A stretch of 64,000 nucleotides of DNA from Sipunculus nudus (taxonomy: Eukaryota; Annelida; Sipuncula; Golfingiida; Sipunculidae), in NCBI GenBank assembly GCA_026874595.1, contig CM049321.1, positions 23,803,979 through 23,867,978 on the forward strand, given 5' to 3'. This document shows positions 1 to 11,643 of this stretch, one piece after another (the first letter of the stretch is position 1; every line of letters starts with the position of its first letter). The notes under the pieces are model-generated. The model did no database searches. It was given only the letters and a program-made list of their open reading frames with translations, and was not told the origin of the DNA. The translations under genes and the position numbers were made by a program.

Positions 1-1990
1 TAAGTACTGCTTAATGAATTTGGGCCACTCTGGCCAAATTTTGTATTTCAAAGGAGTTTTTTATCCAGGATCAATGAGAATATAAAGCAGAAATGTTTCA
101 CCCCTTATGATGTGAGCTCTGCGAACAAATGAAAGAACTACCCACAGCTAATAACTTGTATGCCAAATTTGTTCAGACTTGTGGGATGATAGAACTAGGT
201 CTAGTCAGTAGTTACCTGATGGTCCAAGTGACTTTTGTCTGATTTGTCGACATGGCTGGTTAACACTTTCCAGGCAAAAAGTACAACAAATAATAAAACA
301 ATGGACACATGGGTCGCTGTGCTCAGTTGAAGTTGACCTTGAGGTTAAAAATCTAAAATAATATCAAATGGAGATAACGTCTGAGGGAAACAGGTAATAT
401 TGGCCATGGATGGTTGATATCTTTGAAGATATTGTTGCAAATAATATTTTGTAATCTGACTATATGTTTCCCAATGTTAAAACTGAAGCAAGCAGAGAGT
501 TTGTGAGTATAAGATCTATACTATTACCATGCTTATCGGTTGACTTTTTGATCAGCTGTTGACAATTCAGCAGTTTACACATTTGTTCAGTCAGATCTTA
601 TTTTTTTTATTAAACCATTTTTTTTCAATTTTATAAAATGTGAGCAGTTGCACTAAAGTTCCTAGTCCACAGGTGATACCGATGGGAGTTACAAAACCAC
701 TGTACCTTTGTACATATTATTTTATTTAAAAATGTTTATGCAGTTGCAATAAAACTATTGTCCAAAGTGCTCAGGTGGATGGACTCAATGGTTAGGGGAG
801 GGGGTTAACACCTTAGCATATACATACAGGATATGAAATGTAATTCGAAAGCGCTTACAGGCATAGGTATTCATAATTATTAACCATTTAAAAACAGACA
901 GACAGGTGGAAAAACAAAGCACTTCCAATGCATTGCCACCGAGGTAGGAGAATAATAAACAAATGTTTGTATTAGATCCTCATTTTTTATTGCATAATTT
1001 TTTTTTCAAGTCCATATATTTACTATACATTTACAGTAAATCATATATATCTGAATATTCAAGTTGATTAACAATTCTAAATTGCATCAGAATCTATAGC
1101 TAATTTAGTCAGGTGACATCACATTATGCAGAGATGTATTAATTTTTGTATATATTTTTTTTTTATTTGCAAAACAATTCATATTTGGAAACAACACTTG
1201 ATTCAGAATTCACAATTCTAAATTGCACCTTTATTTATCAATGATTTGGCTCATATGTTATCAAATTATGCCTACTGATGCATTTAATTAGATTATAATA
1301 TAACAACTTAAATTGAAATTAATTTCTTTAAAAATACTTCATTACCACAACATGGCATCTTCTGGATTACTCAAGAAATGTTTTGTTCATTGGAGTGGAA
1401 ACAGCTTTACAGTTAAAGAAATACAGTTCGATCAATACCAATTATTGCAATACACTTTGGTTGGGGGGGGGGGGGGGGTATATCTGTACACCTGTGAGTG
1501 CGGGGGTGCTGGACCAGTGTTGCATCACTAATAAGGTTACCCAGGCAGGGCTGTAGTGACAGCCTGGAAATGCACATGAATACAATAGAGCCTCTGAAAG
1601 AAACTTCAATAACAAGCCTAATATTTTATCTTTTATTTTCAAATTTCAGAATATAACAGATTATATACTTATGTTCTGGCTGTGATAATTAAATTAAATG
1701 TACTTACAGGAAAAAAAGTGCCATGGTCAAGGTTGGACAAAATCTTAGGTACTGATTTTATATTAATCTAATTTTTGGTAAAACTTATCAAGTTAAGTGA
1801 GTAGCAAAGTGCATTTTATTTGGGCCCATAACTTTTATATATTAAGTATTACTGACTAAATTTCTGACAGGTACTTAGAAACTATACAGAGGAAAATTTC
1901 CGGCAAATATGAAGAAAAAACAGATGAGTGGTTTTGATATCAGGCAGTCCTGAGGGTGATGAAAGTTTTTAATTGAAAATTGAGGTTTTT
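1..1990. other. non-coding stretch, no gene recognised
   Basis: AT-rich sequence with stops in all frames apart from a few short chance openings. I see no splice-bounded open frame, no RNA gene and no transposon protein remnant. The only distinct object is the poly-G run listed separately. Confidence 0.45.
1463..1478. repeat. poly-G tract (16 G)
   Basis: Uninterrupted run of 16 G followed by TATAT. It is one of about fourteen long G or C runs in the window. Confidence 0.9.
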
Positions 1991-2009
1991 CCTCAAAGCG
2001 CCATGCCTA

Positions 2010-2060
2010 TACCTCAGTTGACTTTCAGTCAGCAGAGCTAAAAATACAGGTGGCCCCACC
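2010..2060 (+). repeat. solo 3' end of the GGTGGCGCCACC repeat family
   Basis: A degenerate copy of the CTCAG-TGACT-TTC-AGTCAG-GAGCTA hairpin is followed by AAAATACAG and GGTGGCCCCACC, a one-base variant of the 12-bp palindrome. The same order occurs at 12811-12869. This is a small decayed fragment of the large family at 11.6-15.7 kb. Confidence 0.6.
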
Positions 2061-2191
2061 AGTGTACAAGGCTAGCCTTAATCAACAACCAGCCAACCAT
2101 ATGGGGCTTAACCACAGGCTAAATGTACTCAAAGTGGGTAAATCGTCTGTCACCTGCATGCCCTCCTGTCTGCTTGATAAATGGAGTGGCC

Positions 2192-2274
2192 TGTGGCTCT
2201 GTGTTCACAACAGAGCCACAACTGGGCCTAAGAATCATTGGGGAATCCCCCTCCGTGTTTACAAGGGATTCCCC
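2192..2274. repeat. two consecutive hairpins
   Basis: Hairpin 1 has perfect 11-bp arms TGTGGCTCTGT (2192-2202) and ACAGAGCCACA (2210-2220). Hairpin 2 has perfect 10-bp arms GGGGAATCCC (2240-2249) and GGGATTCCCC (2265-2274). No coding potential is convincing here. It may be the structured core of a small mobile element, but no TIR or target duplication was found. Confidence 0.5.
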
Positions 2275-2418
2275 ATCCTCAAGGGTTCCTGGCAACATGT
2301 TGAGGATGTATATGTTATGTACAGTTCATAATATTCATGCATGCATTTCAAATTTTTGTTAGATGAATATTGCTCATTTTTTATTACTATGGAGATGCGG
2401 GAGTCAGTATTTAACACC

Positions 2419-2421
<3 letters not shown>

Positions 2422-2475
<54 letters not shown>
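2422..2475. repeat. (TA)n microsatellite
   Basis: About 27 uninterrupted AT dinucleotides. Confidence 0.95.
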
Positions 2476-2478
<3 letters not shown>

Positions 2479-2544
2479 ATCTTTAAAGTGGACAATAAGA
2501 ACAGCAATACATTTAATCCAGAACTTGTCTGTTCGTGGCATATT

Positions 2545-2601
2545 TATAATCTGATATAGTACGTTGCCCGGTGACGGGGCAACAAAGACTATCAGATTAT
2601 A
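2545..2601. repeat. nested inverted repeat, 57 bp
   Basis: Outer arms TATAATCTGATA (2545-2556) and TATCAGATTATA (2590-2601) enclose inner arms GTTGCCC and GGGCAAC around GGTGACG. The two stems are separated by small asymmetric bulges, so the whole can fold as one long hairpin. Confidence 0.6.
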
Positions 2602-2816
2602 CATAGGCCCCAAACAGTCCAGTTCTGCACGTGCACTACAATTCAGTATGATTAGGCACCATGGTTTATGCCGGGGCGGCTGCAAGCAGCTGCATACGTG
2701 TCCTTATGAGAAGAGACAGCTTATTTATATTTCCATGTTACAGAATGTCTACACCAATTTCTGATACACACTTCGTCATTTTCTTTAAGTGGTCATATCT
2801 GCAGGCTTTCACCCAC

Positions 2817-3070
2817 CTGTAGCACTGATAAATTGGCTGTGACACAACAGGAGGCCAAACAAGTAACGTCAAAGGTGAACGATAATGGGCCACTCCAACA
2901 CTACATCCTAGACGTTTCCATGTAGAATCCGGGAGTAAACCGAAATGTGTCAGTATAGACTGGAAAGTTGTTTTGTCTCGATCTACACCAGCCACAAAAC
3001 GTGAATAAACTAAACAGTCTACTGGCTTAGGCCCAGCATTAATTAGGAAATTCAGAAGAATATTGGACAT
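2817..3070 (-). CDS. possible first coding exon, unknown protein
   Basis: An open frame reads from an ATG at 3070 leftwards for about 84 codons to a good 5' splice site (CTACAG then GTGGGTGA, GT at 2816-2815). The frame stays open for a further 26 codons past that site. The composition looks protein-like, with motifs such as SRFVAGVDRDKTTF and HFGLLPDSTWKRLG. No domain was recognised and there is no clear signal peptide or membrane segment. The start context is weak and no second exon was identified to the left, so this could be a chance open frame. Not assigned to any family. Confidence 0.35.
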
Positions 3071-3099
3071 ACAAAATGCACGGCTTCAGCTATAGGTAT

Positions 3100-4745
3100 A
3101 TGAAGCCAACCCACATTAGGCTAATTAAGTTATATAACCGCATTTTAATTATTAAAAACGGCCTAAAGAAATATCATTTTTTTATATGAACACAGTTAGG
3201 CAGTTTAGTATGCCAGGTCCACATATTTAACCCGTGAAGGCTCTGAGCATTCATTCTTTTACGTCCAATTCTTTGGGTTTTATGTTTGATAGCCATTTGA
3301 AACCGAAAGCACACGTCAACTGTGTATATAGCTCATATATGTGCCTACTTTAATTTAAACAGCATTTGACAAACCATCAAATACCTTTCAAGGTCCAGCA
3401 CATAACAACAAACACAAATATACATTGGTGAATATTTAAAACGAGTTTTTTTACGAATATCCAGAAAGCTTTTGGTATATGTCATCACGTACGTCGTCAC
3501 CAAACAATGAATGGATGTGTGGCTTCTACCTGGGGACAAAGGAATCATTTAATTTGTTATACCTTAAGGGTTTATAAGAAAAATATGTATTATGTTGATT
3601 CTGATTACCTCCAAAATGTTATGGATTGTTTGTACGGTTTTACGCTTACCCTCTGCTTAAATTTTTGTGTGTGAAGAATCCGGATATAACCTAAGCTTGC
3701 TGCAGTCTTGCAGCGCTGACATATATAGTAAACAATACAAGCGCTGCAGCCTCTGGCAGGGAGAGTCTATACTATCCAAGCTTGTACTAATCCGTACAAC
3801 CCCTCAGACACGTATACATATGCCTTGTGAAGCGTGAGAACACCAAACAAACCCCACATATTATAACTGTTACAGATGCTTAGACTCCGTTGGGACCAAA
3901 ACTTTTGCTGAATGATCAGTATGTAATAAAGTATGGGCACTTGCTCTCAATGAAGTCAGATATTACTCCGTCTCCGTAGGGCCGCTGTGAGCCTTCAAGT
4001 TTGAACAGCCAATAGGAAATTAGCATCATTGACAACATGATGTATGATGGGAAGGATGCTTATGCAAATATGGTCTATTCTAGTGCACGGCATAATATAT
4101 AAACAAGAACACAATAAATTATTCAACGAGTGTTATGCCTGCACATTATATTAAAAAATGTACCAAAGAAATGATAAAATAAAAAGCAAAAAGGGTCCAT
4201 ACGTAGGATCCGTCAGGTCCGTGCGCCATGGTCGGTGAGTGTTAATTTTCCAATTTAGTTGCAAGACTTATTTTTTTAACAACACATAATATATAATACG
4301 TCTATAAAAACCTCATTGCAAAAATATCTCGACGAATTACAATGAGAGATTTAAGAATAATAGATTTTTCTTGGGGTCAGGGATCCGGGGTCCGTGGGGT
4401 CTGGGTTTTACACACTGCCGGCTGAAACTATTTATTTGCAACGGACTTGCAACGAGAGATTTTAACCTGTTTTATCTGGGAACATAATCAGTTGTCGTTT
4501 AACCTGATGATAATCAGAAAAAGCTCAAGACAGGCATTTATGACTGTAGGAGTATATATGTCTGCGCCTGTCTAGTAAGTTGCCTTTGCACGTGAAAGAG
4601 ACAACGGCATATGCATGTATGTGTTTGTAATTAGGTTATCATACTCAAGACTTCTATCAAATGACAACTTTAAACACACGTTTTCGTGATCTTATTTGAG
4701 CTTCATTTGCCACATTTTAAACATTTGATATGTTTCTCTATTTGT
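3100..4745. other. non-coding stretch, nothing recognised
   Basis: Mixed-composition sequence with one small imperfect inverted repeat around 3700-3750 (GCAGCGCT and AGCGCTGC). No convincing exon, RNA gene or transposon protein remnant was seen. Confidence 0.4.
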
Positions 4746-4749
4746 CTGA

Positions 4750-4965
4750 TTTGAAGAGTCAGATTTACAGGTGTTTGAACTCTTATGAGCTTAATCAGAC
4801 TATAAAGATATGAAGAGAAATATTTGCACATCATATCTACTTGAGTGGGTTCTCTCCTGCATGAATGATTTTGTGTTCAAATAGATCTGATGATTCAGAG
4901 CACCAATTACTTCACCGGTCAAATTTAACAGGGTTCTTTCCAGCATGAACGTAACATTCAAATTA
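4750..4965 (-). pseudogene. relic C2H2 zinc fingers
   Basis: Read on the minus strand with tolerance for stops, the segment keeps the periodic linker and helix signature of C2H2 fingers: VHAGKNPVKF, then SESSDLFEHKIIHAGENP, then CKYFSSYLYSLIKLIRVQT. The linkers are decayed TGEKP, and the spacing of hydrophobic, His and linker positions fits about two fingers. Several Cys and His are lost and there is at least one stop. It lies on the same strand as the zinc-finger gene at 6486-7986. A Penelope-like fragment sits between them, so it is probably the far end of the same array or a neighbouring paralogue. Confidence 0.55.
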
Positions 4966-5034
4966 TACATACTGGATCCTGTCCCATAAAGGTAGAAATA
5001 CTCACAACAAGAAATTTACTTTGTTTATAGCTAT

Positions 5035-5965
5035 AGCTTCAACCCTACCATCGTGTCTTCCTCAGCAGTCTGGCACACTTGACGACTCTGGGGCTCCATG
5101 GTATCATCTACCATTGCAAAAATATACATGGAAGCCCTCGAACAGGAAGCCATCACCTCGCAACATCGCCGAACAAGGCATGGTAAATTTCTGCAGGTAG
5201 ATGATACATTCACAGTGAACTATTGTTAAACAATATACTGAGACCCCAACATCTACTTCACCAGGTGGTGAGCAAAGAAATCAAATTGGCTTTCTGAATA
5301 AACTTACCCACCTACACAATGACCGGACCATAATAACGAATGTATACAAGAAAGCAACACATACCCACTAGTACCGGGACTTCAGGGCACATCGACCTCT
5401 GGAACACAGATGTTCTGTGGTTTGCACATTATTCCATAGATCACAGAACTTTAGTGTCCCGAGAAAGTGACCATGCGTGCGAAAGGAGGCACAAACGTCA
5501 TACGCTAAGAGCTAACGGTTTCAACAAAGAGATGAGGGAAACATTGGGAAAGAGGACAACAACTAAGGGAGAAAATAAAACACCAAGAGAAACAGACGTA
5601 TGGTGATATGCTTGCAATATGTGACCGACTGAGATGTAAAGCAGCCCTCCGAGGGCTCCAGTTGGTAGGATCTCAGATCCTCCATTTGGGCGCTCCCTAG
5701 GCGTAATCTGATGTGAGGAATCCCTCAGAGAAACTCCAAAGAATATTCCAAAAGTATGCCATTCAAGTGTTCAAAATAACTGGCCAACACACCAATGAAC
5801 GACCCGAGTTAGACCCAAGGACAAAACGCAACACCGCAAGAAATATTGTCATACACGACATTCTGTATGGTGACTGTGGCAAACATTACACCGGCGAGAC
5901 ATACAAACACGTCGGCCATTTAAGAACACCACAGAAATTTCAGACACCGGATGCTAGATCCTAGA
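5035..5965 (+). mobile_element. Penelope-like retroelement, degenerate 3' part
   Basis: Translated pieces match the order expected in Penelope-like elements. At 5092-5218 there is a reverse-transcriptase segment with GS..SSTIAKIYMEALEQEA and a QVDDTF motif (usually FVDDTF). A stop follows at once. At 5340-5606 there is a connector piece ending ERRHKRHTLRANGFNKEM. At 5713-5964 there is SEKLQRIFQKY, then an endonuclease-like segment HDILYGDCGKHYTGETYKH, corresponding to the GIY-YIG region with YTG in place of YIG. Stops and frame changes separate the pieces, so it is dead. The 5' half was not seen. It lies between live-looking and relic zinc-finger segments of the opposite strand. Confidence 0.75.
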
Positions 5966-6229
5966 ATCGGATTTAGTGGTGTCTTAAGTTAAGGGGATAC
6001 TTAAACATCCAACGCCACCGACCTGCTCTGAACCGCCACTCGGGCATATAACTTACACAGATTTACAACAATTTGCTATTACACAACCCCTGTGGTCATT
6101 TGACAACACCCGAGTTGTTTTCAAGAATACCAGTCTGCTACAGCTACAGCTATGAACACTATATCATGAATTTACAAATATACTGACTTTTGCCTTAAAT
6201 TGTTCCCATTTGAATAGTGTGAAAATCCC

Positions 6230-6485
6230 CACAAAAAAAATTAGGGAAACCTTTACCTCATTGTTCATATTTGAAATGTTTCCAGCATTAATTCTCTTAT
6301 AAACAGTCAGAGAACAAGATTGAAAGAAACGTCGGCCACATTGTTCACATTCTTTCTGTACAGAGACTGATATTAATATACATCTATAATGACATTTTTC
6401 ACGTTCAAAAAGTTTTTCTCCAGTTAGAACTCTGACGCGCTTACTAAGCCTAGAAGATATTGATATACTATATATGCCACAATTT
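6230..6485 (-). pseudogene. decayed tail of the zinc-finger array
   Basis: Beyond the stop of the minus-strand zinc-finger gene the frame still shows finger debris. RVRVLTGEKLFEREKC is followed by CEQCGRRFFQSCSLTVYKR, which keeps the two Cys but has lost the zinc-binding His residues. This means the original array was longer than the 13 fingers now readable, and its end has eroded. Confidence 0.55.
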
Positions 6486-7986
6486 TCATTTGAACGGTTT
6501 CTTCCTGTTATGAATGTTTCTGTGTCTATTCAGATGAGAAGTTTGGCTGAAACATTTGCCACACTGTTCACATTTGAAAGGTTTCTTCCCAGAATGGACA
6601 ATGCTGTGTCTAGTAAGATGAAAAGAATCATAGAAACATTTGTCACATTGTTCACACTTAAACGTTTTCTTTCCAGTATGAATTCTATTGTGCCTGGCGA
6701 GCTGAAAGGATTCGCCAAAACATTTGCCACACAGTTTACATTTAAAAGGTTTCTCTCCACTATGAATTATTCTGTGTTTCTTTAAAGCAGAAAGTTGGCA
6801 GAAACATTTCCCGCACTGTTCACATTTGAAAGGTTTCTCTCCAGTATGAATCATGTTGTGTCTAGTCAGATTAGACGATTCGTAGAAACACTTGCCACAC
6901 CGTTTACATTTGAAAGGTTTCTCTCCACTATGAATTCTTCTGTGTTTATTTAAAGCAGAACGTTGGGAGAAACATTTCCCGCAGTGTTCACATTTGAAAG
7001 GTTTCTCTTCAGTGTGAACTCTGTTGTGACAAATCATATATGAAGAGGAGGAGAAACACTTGCCGCATTGTTCACACATAAAAGGCTTCTCTCCAGTATG
7101 AACCCAGGTGTTTAATCAGGTTAAAAGATTTGGAGAAACTTTTGCCACACTGTTCACATTCGAAAGGCTTCTCCCCAGTATGAACTCTCATATGACCATT
7201 CAGATTCGAAGATGAAGAAAAATTTTTTCCACAATGTTCACATATGAAAGCTTTCTCTCCATGATGAACTCTTAGGTGTCTATTCAGGTAATAAGATTTG
7301 GAGAAACATTTGCCACATTGTTCACACGTGAGAGATTTTTCTCTAGTATGAATTTTGTTGTGTTTAGTCAGTTCAAAAGAACAGTTGAAACATTTGTCAC
7401 ACTGTTTACATCTGAAAGCTTTCCCTGCTGTATGAATTTTCCTGTGTTTAGTCAGATTAAATAAACGGGAGAAACTTTCGCCGCAGTACTCACATGTGAT
7501 TGGTGTTCTCTTGCACTGCTCCAATTCACTTGGTTCGGTTTTGCTACATCCAAAAGTGCCACTACTTTGACCAGGGTGATTTCCCATGTGAATTCTTAAA
7601 AACACCTCTTCGGTAAAACACATGTCACAGAACTGGCAGTTATAGACAGTGTCTGTATCGGTTTGTTTTATGTGTGGTCTACTGATGAATTCAGATTTCA
7701 TGACACTCAAATTTGACTCTTCATCTTGGTTACTGGAAATCACAGTCTCTACCTTGATTGTCATTTCATCCGTCTTCTTTTTGTCTGATAGAGCATTACT
7801 CTGGGATGTGTCCTGAAAGTTTCCTGACCCATTTGTCTCATGATGTTCCTCTTTATACTCATAGGAATCTTCCTCATCAAACATAGTGCTGGATCCTGAA
7901 TGCTGATAACCCAAGGTGTACTCTAGGCCTTTCTCTTCTTTATGAAACACCTCAACATCGTAGGATTTAAAATCGTTTGAATTCAT
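6486..7986 (-). CDS. C2H2 zinc-finger protein, last exon, frameshifted
   Basis: Minus-strand exon starting just after a strong 3' splice site (poly-T then CAG, ending near 8001), with the first in-frame ATG at 7986 (MNSNDFKSYD). An acidic N-terminal region of about 115 residues has two sumoylation-like sites (IKVE, MKSE). Six C2H2 fingers follow, the first YNCQFCDMCF..HMGNH and the sixth FECEQCGKSFSKSFNLIKH. At about 7105 two bases are missing inside the sixth finger and the frame closes at 7072. The next frame carries seven more fingers with regular TGEKPF linkers (MCEQCGKCF at 7079 to HLNRHRNIH), with a stop at 6486. Probable role: nuclear sequence-specific DNA binding. Either a recent pseudogene or an assembly error; the fingers on both sides look equally well preserved, so the shift is recent or artefactual. 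Upstream exons were not identified. Confidence 0.85.
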
Positions 7987-8060
7987 CTTTACAACACCTG
8001 CTGAAAAAAACAAAAAAAATAGTGTAATTTTTTTACACTCAATTGTTAACACTCAAACAC

Positions 8061-9010
8061 TCATTATCTGCCTACACACCAAAAATCAGGCCCGTATCTG
8101 CAGGCACTGCAAAAAAAAATCCGTACATGTGCACTTTTTTATGAAATTTCTATGTTAGAGCACCGTCAAACGGTCAAAAATAGGTAAACTGGGACAAAAT
8201 GTGAACTCGATCTGTAACTGGTCATTATCTGCCCACACACCAAAAATCAGGCTAATATCTGCAGGTATTGCGAAAAAAATGCTGTACATGTGTATTTGTC
8301 ATGAAAATTTATATTTTTCATGAAATTTTCTATGTTCAGGAGCCGTAAAACGGTCAAAAGTAGGTCAACTGGGACGAAACGCACACTCGATCTGTAACTG
8401 GTCAATATCTGCCCACAAACCAAAAATCAGGCCAATATCTGCAGGCATTACGAAAAAATGTCCGTGCATGTGTATTTGTTATGAAAGTTCATATTTTTCA
8501 TGAAATTTTCGAAGTTCAGGAGCCGTAAAATGGTCAAAGTTAGATCAACCGGGAAAAAACGCGAACTCGATCTGAAACTGGTCTATATCTGCCTACACAC
8601 CAAAAATCAGGCCAATATCTGCAGGCATTGTGAAAAAAAAGTCCGTACATGTGTATTTGTCATGAAAATTTCTATTTTTCATGAAATTTTCTAAGTTTAG
8701 GAGCCGTAAAACGTTCAAAAGTAGGTCAACCGGGACGAAACACGAACTCGATCTGTAACTGGTCATAATCTGCCCATACACCCAAAATCAGGCAAATATC
8801 TGCAGGCATTGCAAAAATAAGTCCGTACATGTGTATTTGTCATGAAAATTTCAATTTTTTCATGAAATTTTCTAAGTTTAGGAGCCGTAAAACTGTCAAA
8901 AGTAGGTCAACTGAGACGAAATGCGAACTCGATCTGTAACTGGTCATTATCTGCCTACACACCAAAAATCAGGCCAATATCTGCAGGCATTGTGAAAAAA
9001 AGTCCGTACA
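8061..9010. repeat. 180-bp tandem repeat, about 6 copies
   Basis: The phrase ATCTGCC-ACACACCAAAAATC recurs at 8061, 8222, 8402, 8582, 8763 and 8944, giving a period of 180 bp. The first copy is shortened to 161 bp and the last is truncated. Each unit also holds GGAGCCGTAAAACGGTC and a small AAATTT/TTTCATG palindrome. It lies just upstream of the zinc-finger exon, probably in its 5' intron. It ends in a GGACGGAAGGACGG run and the hairpin listed next, suggesting a non-autonomous mobile element with internal tandem units. Confidence 0.9.
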
Positions 9011-9064
9011 ACTGTTTGATTTCGGAAGGACGGAAGGACGGAATGACGGACATGGGTAAAACAA

Positions 9065-9095
9065 TATGCCCCAGCCACTTTGTGGCGGGGGCATA
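9065..9095. repeat. terminal hairpin TATGCCCC..GGGGGCATA
   Basis: Arms of 14 bp (9065-9078 and 9082-9095) with one mismatch and a TTT loop, immediately after the 180-bp array. A terminal hairpin next to an A-run is reminiscent of Helitron-like 3' ends. That classification is inference. Confidence 0.65.
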
Positions 9096-9108
9096 AAAAA
9101 AGGAAAAT

Positions 9109-9255
9109 GTACCTGGAGTACCTTGTACCAGGTACAGGTACTTTAGTTCCAGGTACAGGTACAAGGTACTTTCTATTCATGACTGGCAGGTACAGGTACA
9201 GGAACAGGTACTCTGAAATGTGTACCTAGGTACAGGTACAGGTACAGGTACAAGT
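9109..9255. repeat. (AGGTAC)n-rich simple repeat
   Basis: Dense imperfect repeats of AGGTACAGGTAC and its complement GTACCT. Because GGTACC is self-complementary, the region can fold on itself in many registers. Confidence 0.8.
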
Positions 9256-9456
9256 ATCTGGCCCCAACCCTGCTCTGCAGATGTACATACTTAGAATATG
9301 AATTAGATAATAGAGCATTAAAAAAAAGGGAGACAGTTACCTCCAAAAAAATCTTTAAATAAAAAGAAATGTTTGATAAATGGGATGAAAAATTATTTTA
9401 TTTATGTTTTAGCAATCATTCAAACCATAATTCTTAAATATTTTAAAAGACTGGAT

Positions 9457-9459
<3 letters not shown>

Positions 9460-9516
<57 letters not shown>
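9460..9516. repeat. (TA)n microsatellite
   Basis: About 28 TA dinucleotides, uninterrupted. Confidence 0.95.
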
Positions 9517-9518
<2 letters not shown>

Positions 9519-10971
9519 TTAACATACCTTAAACATGTTTTCATACTTTTAGGGGAAATAAACACATCTTCGGTTTTCTTGTGCCTGTTTCTACTTAAAT
9601 TTATGACAAGGCCTACAGGCCTAATGCGAACCTGTGCAAAGTTTGGGAGTATGAATGGAGGTTTACTTTTAAAATTTGATATTGATCCTTTTAAGTCCTG
9701 CATATCTACCTTAGTCATTATGATTTCAGCAAAATGGACACTTTAGAGACCTGCAAGTTTCAGACTAGGACATTTTAAAACTAGAATATGGGTAGTCGAC
9801 AAGCGACTATGTGTATCCACAGAAATCAGAGTGGGACCGGTGAAGTGAGGCATGGATGAAGTGGCAAGGGGAATAGAGTGAGGTGTGTTGCATATTAGCA
9901 TGGATGTCTGCAGCTTAAACGTGAATGTAGGTGGTGCCACCTGTCATAAAATGTGTCTGGATCCCACCTGTTTGTACTGAGTGACCTCTTGACTTGGCTG
10001 CTGAAACTCAGCATGTTGTCAAATCTGTTTTCAAATACAGAAAGCCTTTTTCAATTGGCTACAATGCTTTTTTAAAACCGTATTTACCAAATCTTTTCTT
10101 ATAAAACTGGCAGAACCCTACCATAGAATAATTCTGGTAAAGTTAAACCAATCAGCTTAAAAGTTCCATCATAAATCAGTGTATAAGCTAGAAGAATTAC
10201 ATTTTCGCTTGTAATAATCACATCAATGTAGGTGGCGCCACCAACACCTCAAAATCAGATATGACATATGTGACAAACATTGGTATAAAATTTGGTGATT
10301 ATAGCTCTAGCCGTTTCTGAGATTTTAATTTTAGTGTGCTTTTTTGGACAGATGACTTAGTTCAACCTCCTGTAAGGGATCATTTCTGTGAAATATTGGA
10401 CAATTTGGCTGGACAGTTTCAGAGAAGAAGATTTTTAAAGGTTTTTATGCTTTTTCTCTATAAAATTTAAATTAATGCAGATACCCAATAATAAGCTCCA
10501 GGGCACCAAGTTTCACATGTGACTAATTTTTACATGTAATTTGGAGCTGCTAGCTCCGACAGTTTCTGACTTACAGCCATGGACGCCGGGAAGTCAGCCC
10601 TGGACGGGGGACGGCTGACGACAATTCAATCAATTTGACCTTGAAGACCCTGGTCAAGGTCACTGGGTTTCAAACTTTTCTCAGGACTTGGTAGGAACAA
10701 TTGGTGTACCAAATTTGAGGACAAAATATTGAATAATACTTCATTAGTTATGAGGTTCACAAAAATTTCACATTTTGGCAGATTTGACATTGAACATGAA
10801 GACCAAGGTCACCAGGTTTCCAGCTCGTCTGAGATTTTTGGATAAACAAGGAGTGTATGAAATGTAAGGAAAATTTGCAGCCCTTCAAAAGTTATTGCAT
10901 TCACAAGATTTCCTAGAGACCACAACTTCTGACGAGGACAGAAGATGGCACTAAAAACAACTACACCACTT

Positions 10972-10987
10972 GGGGGGGGGGGGGGGG
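10972..10987. repeat. poly-G tract (16 G)
   Basis: Uninterrupted G run inside the diverged repeat region. Confidence 0.9.
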
Positions 10988-11487
10988 CAGGAATGGGGCG
11001 ATACATAATAAGACAGCACAGGAAGTTACAATTTTATAAGAAATCCACCTTAGCCTTTGTGTCTATTACAAGTACAAATGTAATCAAGCTCTTGCCTCAT
11101 TCCCAGCCATATTATGTAATATATGAGACCTGACAAAAGTACAGGGTTACAGCCCTAATACAACATCAGGCCAGGCATAGAAAGTTATTACCAGCTCCCA
11201 CTGCAAGGACAATTGTCTAAAATCTAGATTTCAGATTAATGATGCATCATCTATTTTGTATAACTAATTGAATCTATGACTAGAAGAGAAACACTTGTAT
11301 AGTGCTGTTACAACGGTCAGTCAGTGTAAGGGGTTAAATATTAATACAATTTAATCTATTCCTGTTAGCTTTTCATATTACTCTATTCAGTGGCGTAGAA
11401 AAGATTTTTTCATTGGGGGGTATGATTGGCGCGATAGAGCCAATATTAACACTAGCGCAAAAAGGGGGATTTCTGAGGGGGTATATG

Positions 11488-11499
11488 CCCCCCCCCCCC
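11488..11499. repeat. poly-C tract (12 C)
   Basis: C run preceded by GGGGGTATATG, closely followed by a T run (11516-11524). Similar G/C-run plus GGGGTATA contexts occur at 18.2 kb and 46.6 kb. Confidence 0.85.
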
Positions 11500-11643
11500 T
11501 TCTTGAAGCTGGGAGTTTTTTTTTTAAAGTTAATTGGTGCAATTTGATGAATACTTTTAGTTAAATTTTGATTAAAAGAACATACCAATTACCATTATAT
11601 ATGACATATTTGTAGGTGAATGAATTATTACTGTATATGATTA

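Larger units (their letters stand above)
9743..11640 (+). repeat. truncated copy of the large GGTGGCGCCACC repeat
   Basis: 9743-9940 is the reverse complement of 46020-46130. The diagnostic phrases are TGAGGCATGGATGAAGTGG and its complement, and TGTGTATCCACAG. Both sit next to a degenerate palindrome (GGTGGTGCCACC near 9932). A perfect GGTGGCGCCACC occurs at 10231-10242. The rest is diverged non-coding sequence with phrases such as GACCTTGAAGACC repeated near 10640 and 10795. The short matching open frames at 9743 (minus) and 46052 (plus) are probably repeat sequence rather than genes. Confidence 0.6.

Noticed and set aside
7987-8052. Upstream extension of the minus-strand zinc-finger frame (MLTIECKK...)
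   Set aside because: It translates the poly-T tract and acceptor before the true exon start near 8001.
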